Positions 13,999 through 22,178 of a stretch of DNA of 64,000 nucleotides are shown piece after piece. Source of the stretch: Streptomyces sp. PKU-EA00015 (GTDB lineage Bacteria; Actinomycetota; Actinomycetes; Streptomycetales; Streptomycetaceae); the NCBI RefSeq assembly GCF_013387495.1, contig NZ_JABZEE010000037.1:102825-166824 (forward strand), written 5' to 3'. The notes beneath the pieces were generated by a model that was not told where the DNA came from, did no database searches, and worked only from the letters and a program-made list of their open reading frames with translations. A program made the translations under genes and the position numbers. Within the stretch, counting starts at the first letter, position 1, and each line of letters starts with the position of its first letter.

Positions 13999-15918
13999 AT
14001 GCCCGCCGCCCCGCATGTGCAGCTGCCCCCGACCGACCGCGTCCTGTCCCCGCGCACGGGGTGGACGCGCGCCCACTGGGAGGCCGTCGCCGACCGGCTG
14101 CTCGAAGGGGTCGCCCCGTACGCCACACCCGGTCTGGCCCAGTACCGGCTGCCCGGCCGGGCCGGCTGGTCGGGTGTGGTGTCGGACGGGCTGGAGGGGT
14201 ACGCCCGGACCTTCCTCCTCGCCGCGTGCCGGATCGCCGGCGCCGGCGGAGTGGGGGCCGTGGCCCTGATCGAGCGGTACGCGACCGGTCTCGCGTCCGG
14301 AACGGACCGCACGAGCGGGGAGTCCTGGCCGGAACTGACGGACTGCTCCCAGCAGATGGTGGAGGCGGCCTCGATCGCGGTCGCCCTGCACGAGACCCGC
14401 CCCTGGATCTGGGACCGGCTGGACACCGCGGTCCGGGAGCGGGTCGTCGACTGGTTCTCCGGTTTCGCCGGGGCCCGCACCTGGGACAACAACTGGCGTC
14501 TGTTCCAGGTGGTGTCCGAGCAGTTCCTCGCGTCGGTGGGCGCGCCGTACCGCAAGGAGGACATCGAGGGCGGCCTCGACCGGATCGAGGACTGGTACGT
14601 CGGCGACGGCTGGTACACGGACGGCGACGGCCGCAACTTCGACTACTACGCGGGCTGGGCGATGCACCTGTACCCGCTGCTGTGGGCCCGGATCGCCGCC
14701 TCCACCGACGGCGCGGACGGGGGACGCGCCGAGGTCTACCGGGAGCGGCTCGCCGCCTTCCTCGCCCCCTACCCGCACTTCTTCGGCGCCGACGGGGCTC
14801 CGGTGCACCAGGGGCGCTCCCTGACCTACCGGTTCGCGGCCGTCGCCCCGCTGTGGACGGGCGCCCTGGCCGACTGCACCCCGCTGGCACCGGGCCTGAC
14901 CCGCCGTCTGGCCTCGGGCGCGGTCCGGCACTTCGCCGAGCGCGGTGTGCCGGACGAGCGGGGACTGCTGCCGCTCGGCTGGTACGGCACGTTCCTGCCC
15001 GCGACGCAGCCGTACTCCGGTCCCGCGTCGCCGTACTGGGCGAGCAAGGGCTTCCTCGGCCTGCTGCTGCCCGCCGACCACCCCGTGTGGACCGCACGTG
15101 AACTTCCCCTGCCGGTCGAGGAGTCGGACCAGTACACCGCGCTTCCGGCACCGGGCTGGCTGCTGCACGGCACCCGCCACGACGGCATCGTCCGGCTCGT
15201 CAACCACGGCAGCGACCACAACGGCCCCAACGGGCGCGGCGAGGACGACCCGCACTACGCCAAGTTCGCCTACTCGACCGCCACGGCCCCCGACAGCGCA
15301 CCCCACGCCTGGACCCGGAACACCGACGGTCACCTCGCTCTCCTCGCGGCACCGGACGGTACGCCGTCACGCCGTCGCCGCATTCACCCGCTGGTGTGCG
15401 AGACCCGCCGGGCGTCGTCCTGGCACCAGGCCGACGTCCCCGGATGCGAGGCGCCGTTCAGGGTCACCACCGCCTCACTGCCGCACGGCCCGTGGGAGTT
15501 CCGCGTCCACCACGTCCAGGCCCCGTCCGGTCCGCTGCCGCAGGGCGTGAGCGTACGCGAGGGCGGCTACGCGGTCGCCCACGAGCTGCCCCCGCAGGCC
15601 CGCACCGGCCCCGGCTGGGCCCTGGCCCGTACCGCGGACGGACTGACCAGCGCCGTGATCGGCCTGCACGGCTGGGAGGAGGGCGACACCGGCGTCTCGC
15701 GCCAGGTCGAGGCGAACGCGTACGGCCCCCACTCGGCGACACCCTGCCTGACCACGTCCTTTCACGCTCCGGGCTGCTACGTCTCGCTCATCGCCCTGTC
15801 CCGGGACACCGTCCATCCCGAGGCCCTGCGCGCGTCCGCCTCGGTCGAGGCCGCTGACGGCACCGTCGTCATCCGGCTCGTCGACGGTACGGTGCTGCGC
15901 TGGGAGGCGGCGGAGTGA
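13999..15918 (+). CDS. DUF2264 domain-containing protein, likely uronate-oligosaccharide processing
   Basis: A 639-residue cytoplasmic-looking protein (no signal peptide) matching the DUF2264 family along its length, with GESWPELTDCSQQMVEAA, RTWDNNWRLFQVV and GDGRNFDYYAGWAMHLY as conserved blocks. The N-terminal two thirds should be an alpha/alpha toroid as in uronate hydrolases and lyases; the remainder a beta sandwich. Its biochemical role is not established for most members. Placement directly after a PL8 lyase under a LacI-type operator suggests it degrades the unsaturated oligosaccharide made outside the cell. The ATG at 13999 follows CAGGAGA. Confidence 0.85.
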   Translation: MPAAPHVQLPPTDRVLSPRTGWTRAHWEAVADRLLEGVAPYATPGLAQYRLPGRAGWSGVVSDGLEGYARTFLLAACRIAGAGGVGAVALIERYATGLASGTDRTSGESWPELTDCSQQMVEAASIAVALHETRPWIWDRLDTAVRERVVDWFSGFAGARTWDNNWRLFQVVSEQFLASVGAPYRKEDIEGGLDRIEDWYVGDGWYTDGDGRNFDYYAGWAMHLYPLLWARIAASTDGADGGRAEVYRERLAAFLAPYPHFFGADGAPVHQGRSLTYRFAAVAPLWTGALADCTPLAPGLTRRLASGAVRHFAERGVPDERGLLPLGWYGTFLPATQPYSGPASPYWASKGFLGLLLPADHPVWTARELPLPVEESDQYTALPAPGWLLHGTRHDGIVRLVNHGSDHNGPNGRGEDDPHYAKFAYSTATAPDSAPHAWTRNTDGHLALLAAPDGTPSRRRRIHPLVCETRRASSWHQADVPGCEAPFRVTTASLPHGPWEFRVHHVQAPSGPLPQGVSVREGGYAVAHELPPQARTGPGWALARTADGLTSAVIGLHGWEEGDTGVSRQVEANAYGPHSATPCLTTSFHAPGCYVSLIALSRDTVHPEALRASASVEAADGTVVIRLVDGTVLRWEAAE

Positions 15919-15990
15919 CGGCCCCTGTGCGGTGACCGCGTCGCGCAGCCCCGGCGCCCCGCCACCAGGGCCCGCACACTCCGTCCGAGC

Positions 15991-16011
15991 GGGCCGCATA
16001 CCGTGCGGCCC
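15991..16011 (+). terminator. Hairpin after the PL8/DUF2264 operon
   Basis: An 8-bp perfect stem GGGCCGCA (15991-15998) and its complement (16004-16011) around TACCG, about 75 nt after the DUF2264 stop. Confidence 0.55.
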
Positions 16012-16051
16012 GAGGGCTACCCGTACCCCGAAGGACAGCTGGAGGGAGACG

Positions 16052-16726
16052 GTGGCGGTGATCTCCAAAGCGGTTACTGTTCCTGCCGGCGGTTCGGCGA
16101 TCGCCGGTGACCTGGTAATTCCTCCGCAGGCCCGGGGCATGGTGCTCTTCGCGCACGGCAGCGGAAGCTCCCGGCACAGCCCGCGCAACAGAGCGGTGGC
16201 GGCGGCCCTGCGGAACGCCGGCCTGGGGACCTTGCTGATGGACCTGCTCACCGAGGAGGAGGAGCGGGTGGACGCGGTGACCGCCGAGCACCGCTTCGAC
16301 ATCGGCCTGCTGGCCCGGCGTCTGGTCGCCGCGGTCGACTGGCTGGGGACGCAGCCCGACGCCGCCGACCTGCCCGTGGGCCTGTTCGGTGCGAGCACGG
16401 GTGCGGCGGCGGCCCTCGTCGCGGCGGCGGAGCGCCCCGGCCGCGTGCAGTCGGTGGTCTCCCGCGGCGGCCGCCCCGACCTGGCCGGCGACGCCCTGGG
16501 CCGGGTGCAGGCACCGGTCCTGCTGATCGTCGGCGGTGACGACAGGGAGGTGCTGCGCATGAATCGGGACGCGGCCGGGCAACTGCGCACGCCGAACCGG
16601 CTGCATGTGGTGGCGGGCGCCACGCACCTCTTCGAGGAGGCCGGCGCGCTGGAGGAGGTGGCCGAGGTCTCGTGCGACTGGTTCCTCAGGCCTGGCGGCT
16701 ACGGATCGGAGGACGCGTGGCAGTGA
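16052..16726 (+). CDS. Dienelactone hydrolase-like alpha/beta hydrolase
   Basis: A 224-residue single-domain alpha/beta hydrolase. FAHGSGSSRHSPRN forms the oxyanion region (about 33-46), the nucleophile elbow is GASTG (Ser115), the acid lies near IVGGDD and the His in AGATHLFEE near the C-terminus. In many actinomycetes this type is linked or fused to a stress-associated phosphoribosyltransferase; a separate homologue of that enzyme lies at 26019. The GTG at 16052 follows GGAGGGAGAC. Substrate unknown. Confidence 0.85.
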   Translation: MAVISKAVTVPAGGSAIAGDLVIPPQARGMVLFAHGSGSSRHSPRNRAVAAALRNAGLGTLLMDLLTEEEERVDAVTAEHRFDIGLLARRLVAAVDWLGTQPDAADLPVGLFGASTGAAAALVAAAERPGRVQSVVSRGGRPDLAGDALGRVQAPVLLIVGGDDREVLRMNRDAAGQLRTPNRLHVVAGATHLFEEAGALEEVAEVSCDWFLRPGGYGSEDAWQ

Positions 16727-16782
16727 CACCGGGGACACCGGTGTGGCTGCCGGCGCGCACGGTCCCCGTGCTCACGCGGCGC

Positions 16783-16947
16783 TCAGTCCATCCACTGCGA
16801 CCCGTACCGCGCGTACGTCCCCTCGTGCGTCGCCAGGTGTATGGACTCGTCCACGTACTCCAGGAACTCCTCGTCCCCGCGCGGTGCCGCGTACGCGGGC
16901 AAGGGTGCGTGCCCGAGGAGTTCCTTGGCCCGCGCCGGCGGATGCAC
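16783..16947 (-). CDS. Small hypothetical protein (54 aa)
   Basis: An open frame starting at GTG 16947, only about 7 nt after the stop of the rheA gene on the same strand, encodes 54 residues with a coherent composition: KELLGHAPLPAYAAP, then EEFLEYVDESIHLATHEG and the ending YARYGSQWMD. Its aromatic and acidic content is unlike the Ala/Arg/Pro-rich shadow frames here, which is the main argument that it is real. No family is recognised. It could be the third element of the rheA unit or a remnant of a longer gene. Confidence 0.45.
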   Translation of the reverse strand: MHPPARAKELLGHAPLPAYAAPRGDEEFLEYVDESIHLATHEGTYARYGSQWMD

Positions 16948-16954
16948 CGGTCCG

Positions 16955-17623
16955 TCAGGAGGTGGTGCGGCGCTGCTCGTCGCTGTCCCGGCGGAGCCGG
17001 TCGGCCTGGCGGGTGATGCCGTCGATCCGGGCGGCGAGGTCGCGGTGGCCCTGTCCCAGATGCGGGCGGGTGTCGGCCAGCGGGCCGACCAGGTTGGCGG
17101 CGTCGTTGTCCGCGAGCGCGCGGGCGAGCAGGGCGACCGGAGTCCGTGCCTTGCCGGGAAGGTCGGGGAGGGCCGTGATCTGCCCCGCGAGCTGACGCAG
17201 GTCCGCCGCGTTGTCCCGGGCCCAGGCGGTCACCGAGCGGTTCGCGGCGCGGCGGTCACGGGTGGCCTTCACACGCTGCTCGCCGGTGGCGCCGTCGGCG
17301 CCGGGCCGCAGACGCAGATAGCGCCGCTCCGCCGCCTGGCGGCTCGTGACGCCCAGAGGCTGGGCGAGGTCGGCCCAGCTGGCTCCCGCGTCCCGGGCCG
17401 CCTCGATGAGCGACGGCTCCCAGCCTGCGAGCCGGCTGCGCACCTCGCGAAGGAGCAGGAGCGCGGCGAGGGCCTGCTCCGCGCTGGTCGCGTCGGCGTC
17501 GCCGCTGCCGCCGTCCGGTGAGTCGTGGGCGGCGCGAACGGCCTGGTCGATGACGCCGAGCGCGGAGGCGGCGGCGAGGAAGGAAGCGGGGGCGGGCCTG
17601 TTCGGCCGGTCGGCTTCGGACAC
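16955..17623 (-). CDS. rheA: RheA-type repressor of hsp18 (thermosensor)
   Basis: A 222-residue protein of the HSP18 transcriptional regulator type, known from Streptomyces albus as RheA, which represses hsp18 at normal temperature and loses DNA binding on heating. The body holds a helix-turn-helix-like WEPSLIEAARDAGASWADLAQPLG followed by SRQAAERRYLRL (about residues 68-105), which probably contacts DNA. It is divergent from hsp18 (128 nt), exactly as in the described system, and the intergenic region carries the published operator symmetry TGTCATC-N5-GATGACA. The start is a GTG at 17623 after GGAGGAG. Function assignment rests on family, divergence and operator together. Confidence 0.88.
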   Translation of the reverse strand: MSEADRPNRPAPASFLAAASALGVIDQAVRAAHDSPDGGSGDADATSAEQALAALLLLREVRSRLAGWEPSLIEAARDAGASWADLAQPLGVTSRQAAERRYLRLRPGADGATGEQRVKATRDRRAANRSVTAWARDNAADLRQLAGQITALPDLPGKARTPVALLARALADNDAANLVGPLADTRPHLGQGHRDLAARIDGITRQADRLRRDSDEQRRTTS

Positions 17624-17640
17624 GGTGCTCTCCTCCGGGG

Positions 17641-17694
17641 TGTCACCCTTTCGATGACTTCTTTCTTGTCATCCTTTGGATGACATGCTACAAC
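17641..17694 (+). promoter_or_regulatory. Duplicated RheA operator and hsp18 promoter
   Basis: TGTCATC-CTTTG-GATGACA (17667-17685) matches the RheA operator pattern TGTCATC-N5-GATGACA exactly. A second copy with two changes, TGTCACC-CTTTC-GATGACT, lies 26 bp upstream (17641-17659). The perfect copy sits between a -35 TTGTCA (17666-17671) and a -10 TACAAC (17689-17694) with 17-nt spacing, so bound repressor would block RNA polymerase at hsp18. The second copy is nearer the rheA side. Confidence 0.85.
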
Positions 17695-17751
17695 AGGACT
17701 TAGGTGAAGCGCATTGGCACATTTGCCTGGTTCGACTGGAGGTGTTTCACG

Positions 17752-18189
17752 ATGTTGATGCGCACTGACCCCTTCCGTGAGCTGGACCGGCTCACCCAGC
17801 AGCTTCTGGGGACGTCCGGCACCTGGTCCAGGCCGTCGGCCATGCCGATGGACGCCTACCGGGAGGGCGACGAATACGTCATCGCATTCGACCTGCCCGG
17901 TGTCTCCTCCGACGCGATCGACATCGACGTCGAGCGGCACATGCTGACGGTCAAGGCGGAGCGGCGACCGGTCCAGAAGGCGGACGACGTGCAGATGGAG
18001 CTCTCGGAGCGTCCACTGGGCGTCTTCTCCCGGCAGGTCATGCTCGCGGATACCCTGGACACCGAGAACATCAGGGCCGACTACGACGCCGGTGTGCTGA
18101 CACTGCGCATCCCGATCGCCGAGCGGGCCAAGCCCCGCAAGATCGCGATCGGCGGCGCGGACACCACGCGCAAGCAGATCGGCCACTGA
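17752..18189 (+). CDS. hsp18: Small heat-shock protein Hsp18 (Hsp20/alpha-crystallin)
   Basis: A 145-residue small heat-shock chaperone. A short N-terminal arm (MLMRTDPFRELDRLTQQLLG) is followed by the alpha-crystallin domain (about 40-130) with DAYREGDEYVIAFDLPGV, the ERRPVQ loop and the hallmark AGVLTLRIPIAE at the end, then a short tail. It holds unfolding proteins under heat stress as an oligomer. The ATG at 17752 follows GGAGGTG; the frame upstream is untranslated leader. Transcription starts in the divergent region under two RheA operators. Confidence 0.95.
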   Translation: MLMRTDPFRELDRLTQQLLGTSGTWSRPSAMPMDAYREGDEYVIAFDLPGVSSDAIDIDVERHMLTVKAERRPVQKADDVQMELSERPLGVFSRQVMLADTLDTENIRADYDAGVLTLRIPIAERAKPRKIAIGGADTTRKQIGH

Positions 18190-18289
18190 GGCACCTCCTC
18201 GGCAGAGCGGCGGAGGACGGGGCGCCTGTCTCCCCCTCCTCGTCCCGGCCTCCGCTCCACGCCGTGCCGCGCCGGAAAGGGGGACAGCG

Positions 18290-18688
18290 GTGGTGCACAT
18301 GCGATGGGAAGCGTTTCTGGAAGCGGTCCAGGAGCGCGGTGAGTACCCCACGAGGTCCGAGGCGGAACGGGCGGCCCGTGTGGTCCTCGCGCTGCTGGGC
18401 GCGCACCTGGTGGGCGAGGAGAGGAACGAACTCGCCGCCCGCCTGCCGGAGACGTACGCCCTGATCCTCCTCAATCCCCTGCGTGCCGCCGAACCGCTGG
18501 GCCCCGACCGGTTCGTCCGGGCCACGGCGGCGTGGATCGACGGAGCCACCGAGGAGACGGCCACGTGGGACACGAGCGCTGTCCTCAGCGTGGTGGCCGA
18601 CGCGGCCGGTGACGAGCTCATGCGTCGGGTGCTGATCCAGCTCCCGCCCGGCTACGACCTGCTCTTCGGCCGGCCCCAGACCACCTGA
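18290..18688 (+). CDS. DUF2267 domain-containing protein
   Basis: A 132-residue protein that matches DUF2267: WEAFLEAVQERGEYPTRSEA at the start, ARVVLALLGAHLVGEERNEL in the middle and a closing ELMRRVLIQLPPGYDLLFG. The family is common beside heat-shock and stress genes in actinomycetes but has no established activity. It follows hsp18 by about 100 nt and may be cotranscribed. GTG at 18290 or the ATG three codons on could both be used; AAGGGGGA lies upstream. Confidence 0.85.
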   Translation: MVHMRWEAFLEAVQERGEYPTRSEAERAARVVLALLGAHLVGEERNELAARLPETYALILLNPLRAAEPLGPDRFVRATAAWIDGATEETATWDTSAVLSVVADAAGDELMRRVLIQLPPGYDLLFGRPQTT

Positions 18689-18795
18689 GCGCCCGCAGGA
18701 GGCAGGCGCGGCGACGAACTGGACAACGGAGGTTGATCGGCGGACGGTGCGGGCACCACCGCGCCGTCCGCGCGTCGCGTCCGGGAGGCCGCGCG

Positions 18796-19515
18796 TCAGG
18801 CGAGTTCCGTGAAGGCCTCCACCGCATGGGTTCTGCCGGTGACGACGAGGATGTCGCCCGCCTCGACGACCGTCTCCGCGGTGGCGTACGTGAAGTCCTG
18901 CCCCGCACGTTTGATGCCGACGACCGTGACGCCGTACTGGCTGCGCACCCGCGACCTGCCGAGCGGCATGCCGGTGGCGACGCCGGGAGCGACGGTCTTG
19001 ACGAGCGCGTAGTCGTCGTCGAACTGGATGAAGTCGAGCATCCGCCCGGTGACCAGGTGGGCCACCCGCTCGCCCATGTCGTGCTCGGGCAGCACCACAT
19101 GGGGGACGCCGAGGCGTTCCAGGATCTGGCCGTGCTGTCGGCTGACGGCCTTGGCCCAGATGTTGGGCACGCCGGCCTCCAGGAGGTTGGAGCTCACCAG
19201 GATGCTCGCCTCGATGTCGTTGCCGATGGCGACGACGGCGCTGGTGAACTCGTCCACTCCCAGCTGACGCAGCGCCTCCGGGTCGGTCGAGTCGGCGACC
19301 GCGGCATGGGTGAGGGTGTCGCTGTACCTCTGGACGAGGCGGGCGTCGTTGTCGATGCCCAGGACGTCCCAGCCCCGCCGCATGAGTTCGTTGGCCAGCG
19401 AGCTGCCGAAGCGGCCGAGGCCGATGACGGCGACCCGTTGATCGCCCGCCTGGCCTTGCTGGTCGGCCGCGCGCCTGCGGCGGCGCTTCCTCAGGGGGTG
19501 CAGGTGGTCAGCCAA
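18796..19515 (-). CDS. TrkA-family potassium uptake regulatory protein
   Basis: A 239-residue RCK-type subunit. The TrkA-N Rossmann domain starts with VIGLGRFGSSLANEL and has acidic LGIDND after beta-2; the TrkA-C domain follows from about residue 155 (YALVKTVAPGVATG) to the end. It should gate the TrkH pore in response to nucleotide. A TTG at 19515 overlapping the stop of the TrkH gene is the most upstream reasonable start; the first 20-25 residues are basic and poorly conserved. The pair is translationally coupled. Confidence 0.88.
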   Translation of the reverse strand: MADHLHPLRKRRRRRAADQQGQAGDQRVAVIGLGRFGSSLANELMRRGWDVLGIDNDARLVQRYSDTLTHAAVADSTDPEALRQLGVDEFTSAVVAIGNDIEASILVSSNLLEAGVPNIWAKAVSRQHGQILERLGVPHVVLPEHDMGERVAHLVTGRMLDFIQFDDDYALVKTVAPGVATGMPLGRSRVRSQYGVTVVGIKRAGQDFTYATAETVVEAGDILVVTGRTHAVEAFTELA

Positions 19516-20881
19516 TGACGGGTCGCTCCTCCGGCAGTTGGTACCGACGTGTCCGCTCGCGCAGCGCGAGCGCCGAGACAAGAGTGATGGGGCCGATCCT
19601 GCCCACGAACATCAGCCCGATCAGGATCAGTTGGCCCACGGCGGGCAGGTCCGGGGTGATGCCCGTCGAGAGCCCGACCGTGGCGAAGGCGGAGACGACC
19701 TCGAAGAGCACCGCGTCGAGGGACGCCCGGCTGACCGAGAGCAGCGCGAGCGTCGCCGCCATGACCAGTCCCACCCCGAGCAGGGCCACCGTCAGGGCCT
19801 GGCGCAGCACATGCGGTCCCAGGCGGCGCCCCAGGATCACCGAGTGCGGCTCACCGCGCACCTCGGCGAGCATCGCGGCGGCCAGGACCGCGAACGTGGT
19901 CACCTTGATGCCGCCCGCGGTGCCCGCGCTGCCGCCGCCGATGAACATCAGCACACAGGTCATCACGAGAGTCGAGGAGTGCAGGGCGCCCATGTCGATC
20001 GAGTTGAACCCGGCGGTCCGGCTCATCGCCGAGTAGAAGAAGGCGTTCAGGAGCTTGCCCGCGGTGTCGTGCGGGCCCAGCGTCCGGCTGTTGGTCCATT
20101 CCATCAGGCAGGTCAGCACCGTCCCGGCGATCAGCAGGAGAACCGTGGTGATGACGGTGAGCCTTGTGTGCAGGGTCCAGTTCCGGCGGCCGGTCGTCCG
20201 TGCCCGGTTCCGGTACCGCAGCATCTCCAGCAGGACGGGGAACCCGATGCCGCCGAGGATCACGGCGACCGCGATGGGCAGCGTCACCCAGGGGTCCTGC
20301 GCGTAGCGGGTCAGGCTGTCGGCGTGCAGCCCGAACCCGGCGTTGTTGAAGGCGGACACCGCGTGGAAGTAGCCGAGGTACGCCGCCTCGCCGTAACCCG
20401 AGCCGTATGTGTGGCGGAAGCGCAGCGTGAGGACCACGCTCACCGCGAGCTCGACGGCGAGGGTGGTGCCCGCGACGCCGACGAGGACACGCCGCACGTC
20501 ACCGATGCCCAGGCTCTTCGTCTCGGCCTGCGCCGTCAGCTGCATGCGCAGCCTCAGCCGCCCCGAGACCAGCAGGGCGAGGAGGGAGGCCATGGTCATG
20601 ATGCCGAAGCCGCCGACCTGGAACAGCCCGAGGATCACCCCCTCGCCGAACCCGCTCCAGTACGTCCCCGTGTCGACCACAGCGAGGCCGGTCACGCAGA
20701 CGGCGGAGGTCGACATGAACAGGGCGGTCAGCACGCTGGTCGAGCGACCGTCCTCGGCGGCGGCGGGCAGCATCAGCAGCAGCGTGCCCAGTACCACGAC
20801 GACGGCGAACCCCAGCACCACCACGCGGGCCGGGTGGACCACGAACAGGGAGCGCAACACGTGTGGCGCGCGTACCGACAT
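19508..20881 (-). CDS. TrkH-family potassium uptake membrane protein
   Basis: A 457-residue polytopic protein of the TrkH/KtrB family. Four pore repeats can be followed: STSAVCVTGLAVVD, HAVSAFNNAGFGLH, YSAMSRTAGFNSID and VSAFATVGLSTGI, each carrying the conserved selectivity glycine (VCVTG, NAGFG, RTAGF, TVGLS). Ten or so hydrophobic segments span the length. It forms the K+ (or Na+) conducting unit with the downstream TrkA-type protein. The ATG at 20881 is preceded by GGAAGGG; a GTG seven codons upstream is less likely. Confidence 0.92.
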   Translation of the reverse strand: MSVRAPHVLRSLFVVHPARVVVLGFAVVVVLGTLLLMLPAAAEDGRSTSVLTALFMSTSAVCVTGLAVVDTGTYWSGFGEGVILGLFQVGGFGIMTMASLLALLVSGRLRLRMQLTAQAETKSLGIGDVRRVLVGVAGTTLAVELAVSVVLTLRFRHTYGSGYGEAAYLGYFHAVSAFNNAGFGLHADSLTRYAQDPWVTLPIAVAVILGGIGFPVLLEMLRYRNRARTTGRRNWTLHTRLTVITTVLLLIAGTVLTCLMEWTNSRTLGPHDTAGKLLNAFFYSAMSRTAGFNSIDMGALHSSTLVMTCVLMFIGGGSAGTAGGIKVTTFAVLAAAMLAEVRGEPHSVILGRRLGPHVLRQALTVALLGVGLVMAATLALLSVSRASLDAVLFEVVSAFATVGLSTGITPDLPAVGQLILIGLMFVGRIGPITLVSALALRERTRRYQLPEERPVIG

Positions 20882-21011
20882 CTCCCGGCCCTTCCGCCGC
20901 ACATGTCACCGGACGGCCCCCGCGCCGGCAGCACGACGCCGGGGCACCGGCTGCTCACCCTAGCGCCGGTGCCCTGTCCGGAACGTCCGTGTATGCGGGG
21001 TGTCACGCGCT

Positions 21012-21053
21012 GTCGGCCCGTGCGGTCCCTCGCAGGGGACCGCACGGGCCGAC
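21012..21053 (-). terminator. Strong hairpin terminator
   Basis: An 18-bp perfect stem GTCGGCCCGTGCGGTCCC (21012-21029) and its complement (21036-21053) around a 6-nt loop. On the minus strand it lies directly after the stop of the remnant at 21063, so it was that gene's terminator. Confidence 0.8.
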
Positions 21054-21062
21054 GCGGCCGGC

Positions 21063-21170
21063 TCAGACGATGTTGCAGTACGGGAACCAGGCACTGCGGT
21101 AGGAGGTGAGGACGACCGGGCCCTGTGCGACCAGGTCCGCCCTGCTCGCCTGCGGGGTGAACGTGCGCTC
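21063..21170 (-). pseudogene. C-terminal remnant of an unidentified minus-strand gene
   Basis: The minus frame ending at TGA 21065-21063 encodes a plausible protein C-terminus (DLVAQGPVVLTSYRSAW, then FPYCNIV) with aromatic and hydrophobic residues unusual for shadow frames here. A TAG at 21173-21171 interrupts the frame just upstream and no start codon lies between. A strong terminator follows within 10 nt, which supports a former gene end. The family is not recognised. Confidence 0.35.
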
Positions 21171-21318
21171 CTAGGCAGGCCCCGACCCAGCCGCCCCGAA
21201 GCGCACCGTGTCCGCCGCGCTCGGCGCGATGGCCCGGCAGACGGACCACGGACCGGCGCCTCGGCACGATGACCGAGCAGCCGCACGGGCCGTGCGCCGA
21301 GCGGCCGCCGCGGCCCCC

Positions 21319-21621
21319 TTATCGCGCGGGCACGGAGACGGCCGGCGCGCGACCGATCGGTGGCGGGGTCTCACTGTTCCGGGATGCCGGCGGCGCCATG
21401 AGAACCGCGGTGAGGATCATGCCCAGCAGGGCCACCACAGCGACGACGAGCGCCACCACCCACCGCCAGTCGTGCGGGTGGGACCTCTCGCGGGGCTCGC
21501 TCCGCACCTCGGCGAACTGCCCGTTCAGCGCGTCCATGCGCGAGGCGAGCTCGGGGTCGTCCCGGACGAGGAAGCGTTCGATCTCCGCGAGGGCGCGGCG
21601 GTCGTCCATCGGAGGATTCAT
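21319..21621 (-). CDS. DUF3040 domain-containing membrane protein
   Basis: A 100-residue protein typical of the actinobacterial DUF3040 family: an N-terminal amphipathic LAEIERFLVRDDPELASRM helix, a linker and one transmembrane segment (about 58-80, WVVALVVAVVALLGMILTAVL), then a short tail. The ATG at 21621 gives the usual family start; ATG 21609 is an alternative. Function is unknown. Confidence 0.85.
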   Translation of the reverse strand: MNPPMDDRRALAEIERFLVRDDPELASRMDALNGQFAEVRSEPRERSHPHDWRWVVALVVAVVALLGMILTAVLMAPPASRNSETPPPIGRAPAVSVPAR

Positions 21622-21806
21622 TCCGACCACCTGGTTCTTCGGAGCGGTAGCGGGAAGGCCGGCAGGGGGGTCGTCGGCTCGATGTGCGGGCCGCGACCGC
21701 GGATCGTGCTCCAGTTCCCGAGATTACCCGCGCTGCGTCCCGCCTGCCTGCGGCCGGGCCCCGCTCCGCCGAGGCAACGGCCCGGAGAGGCGCCTATGCT
21801 CCGGCC

Positions 21807-22172
21807 ATGCGGCAGAGCGAGGTACTCAGGCATGTGATCGGCATCCTCACCCAGGCCTCCGAGTGGCAGCGCCTCCTGGAGGAGGACGTGGAACGTGACG
21901 ACATCAACGACGAGGCGGATGTCGTCACTGCCCTCCTGAACGAGACGCTGCCGAGCGTCCAGGTGCCCGCCGACGCGACCGTCGAGGAGATCGCCGCCAT
22001 CGTCGGCCGGGAACTCGGGGAGGCGGTCCAGCAGCTCGCCGGAGCGTTCACCGTCGCCTTCGTGACGTTGGCCGAGGTGCACGACTCGGGCCGGCAGGAG
22101 ATCAGCTCCGCCGACGTCCTGCGGGAGCTCGCGCTGCGCGCGGAGGGGTTCGACGACATGGACGAGGAGTGA
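21807..22172 (+). CDS. Conserved hypothetical acidic protein
   Basis: A 121-residue, strongly acidic, helix-rich protein (LLEEDVERDDINDEADVV, then AVQQLAGAFTVAFVTLAEVH, ending FDDMDEE). Codon bias is good and the ATG at 21807 starts a continuous reading frame. No catalytic motif, signal peptide or membrane segment is evident, and I do not recognise a family. It is divergent from the DUF3040 gene across 185 nt. Confidence 0.7.
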   Translation: MRQSEVLRHVIGILTQASEWQRLLEEDVERDDINDEADVVTALLNETLPSVQVPADATVEEIAAIVGRELGEAVQQLAGAFTVAFVTLAEVHDSGRQEISSADVLRELALRAEGFDDMDEE

Positions 22173-22178
22173 GCGTCC

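Noticed and set aside
11794..15918. A 1374-codon plus-strand open frame across the PL8 and DUF2264 genes
   Set aside because: Its first half is a shadow in the wrong frame of the PL8 gene (Arg/Pro/Ala-rich). Only the part from 13999 is the real DUF2264 gene.
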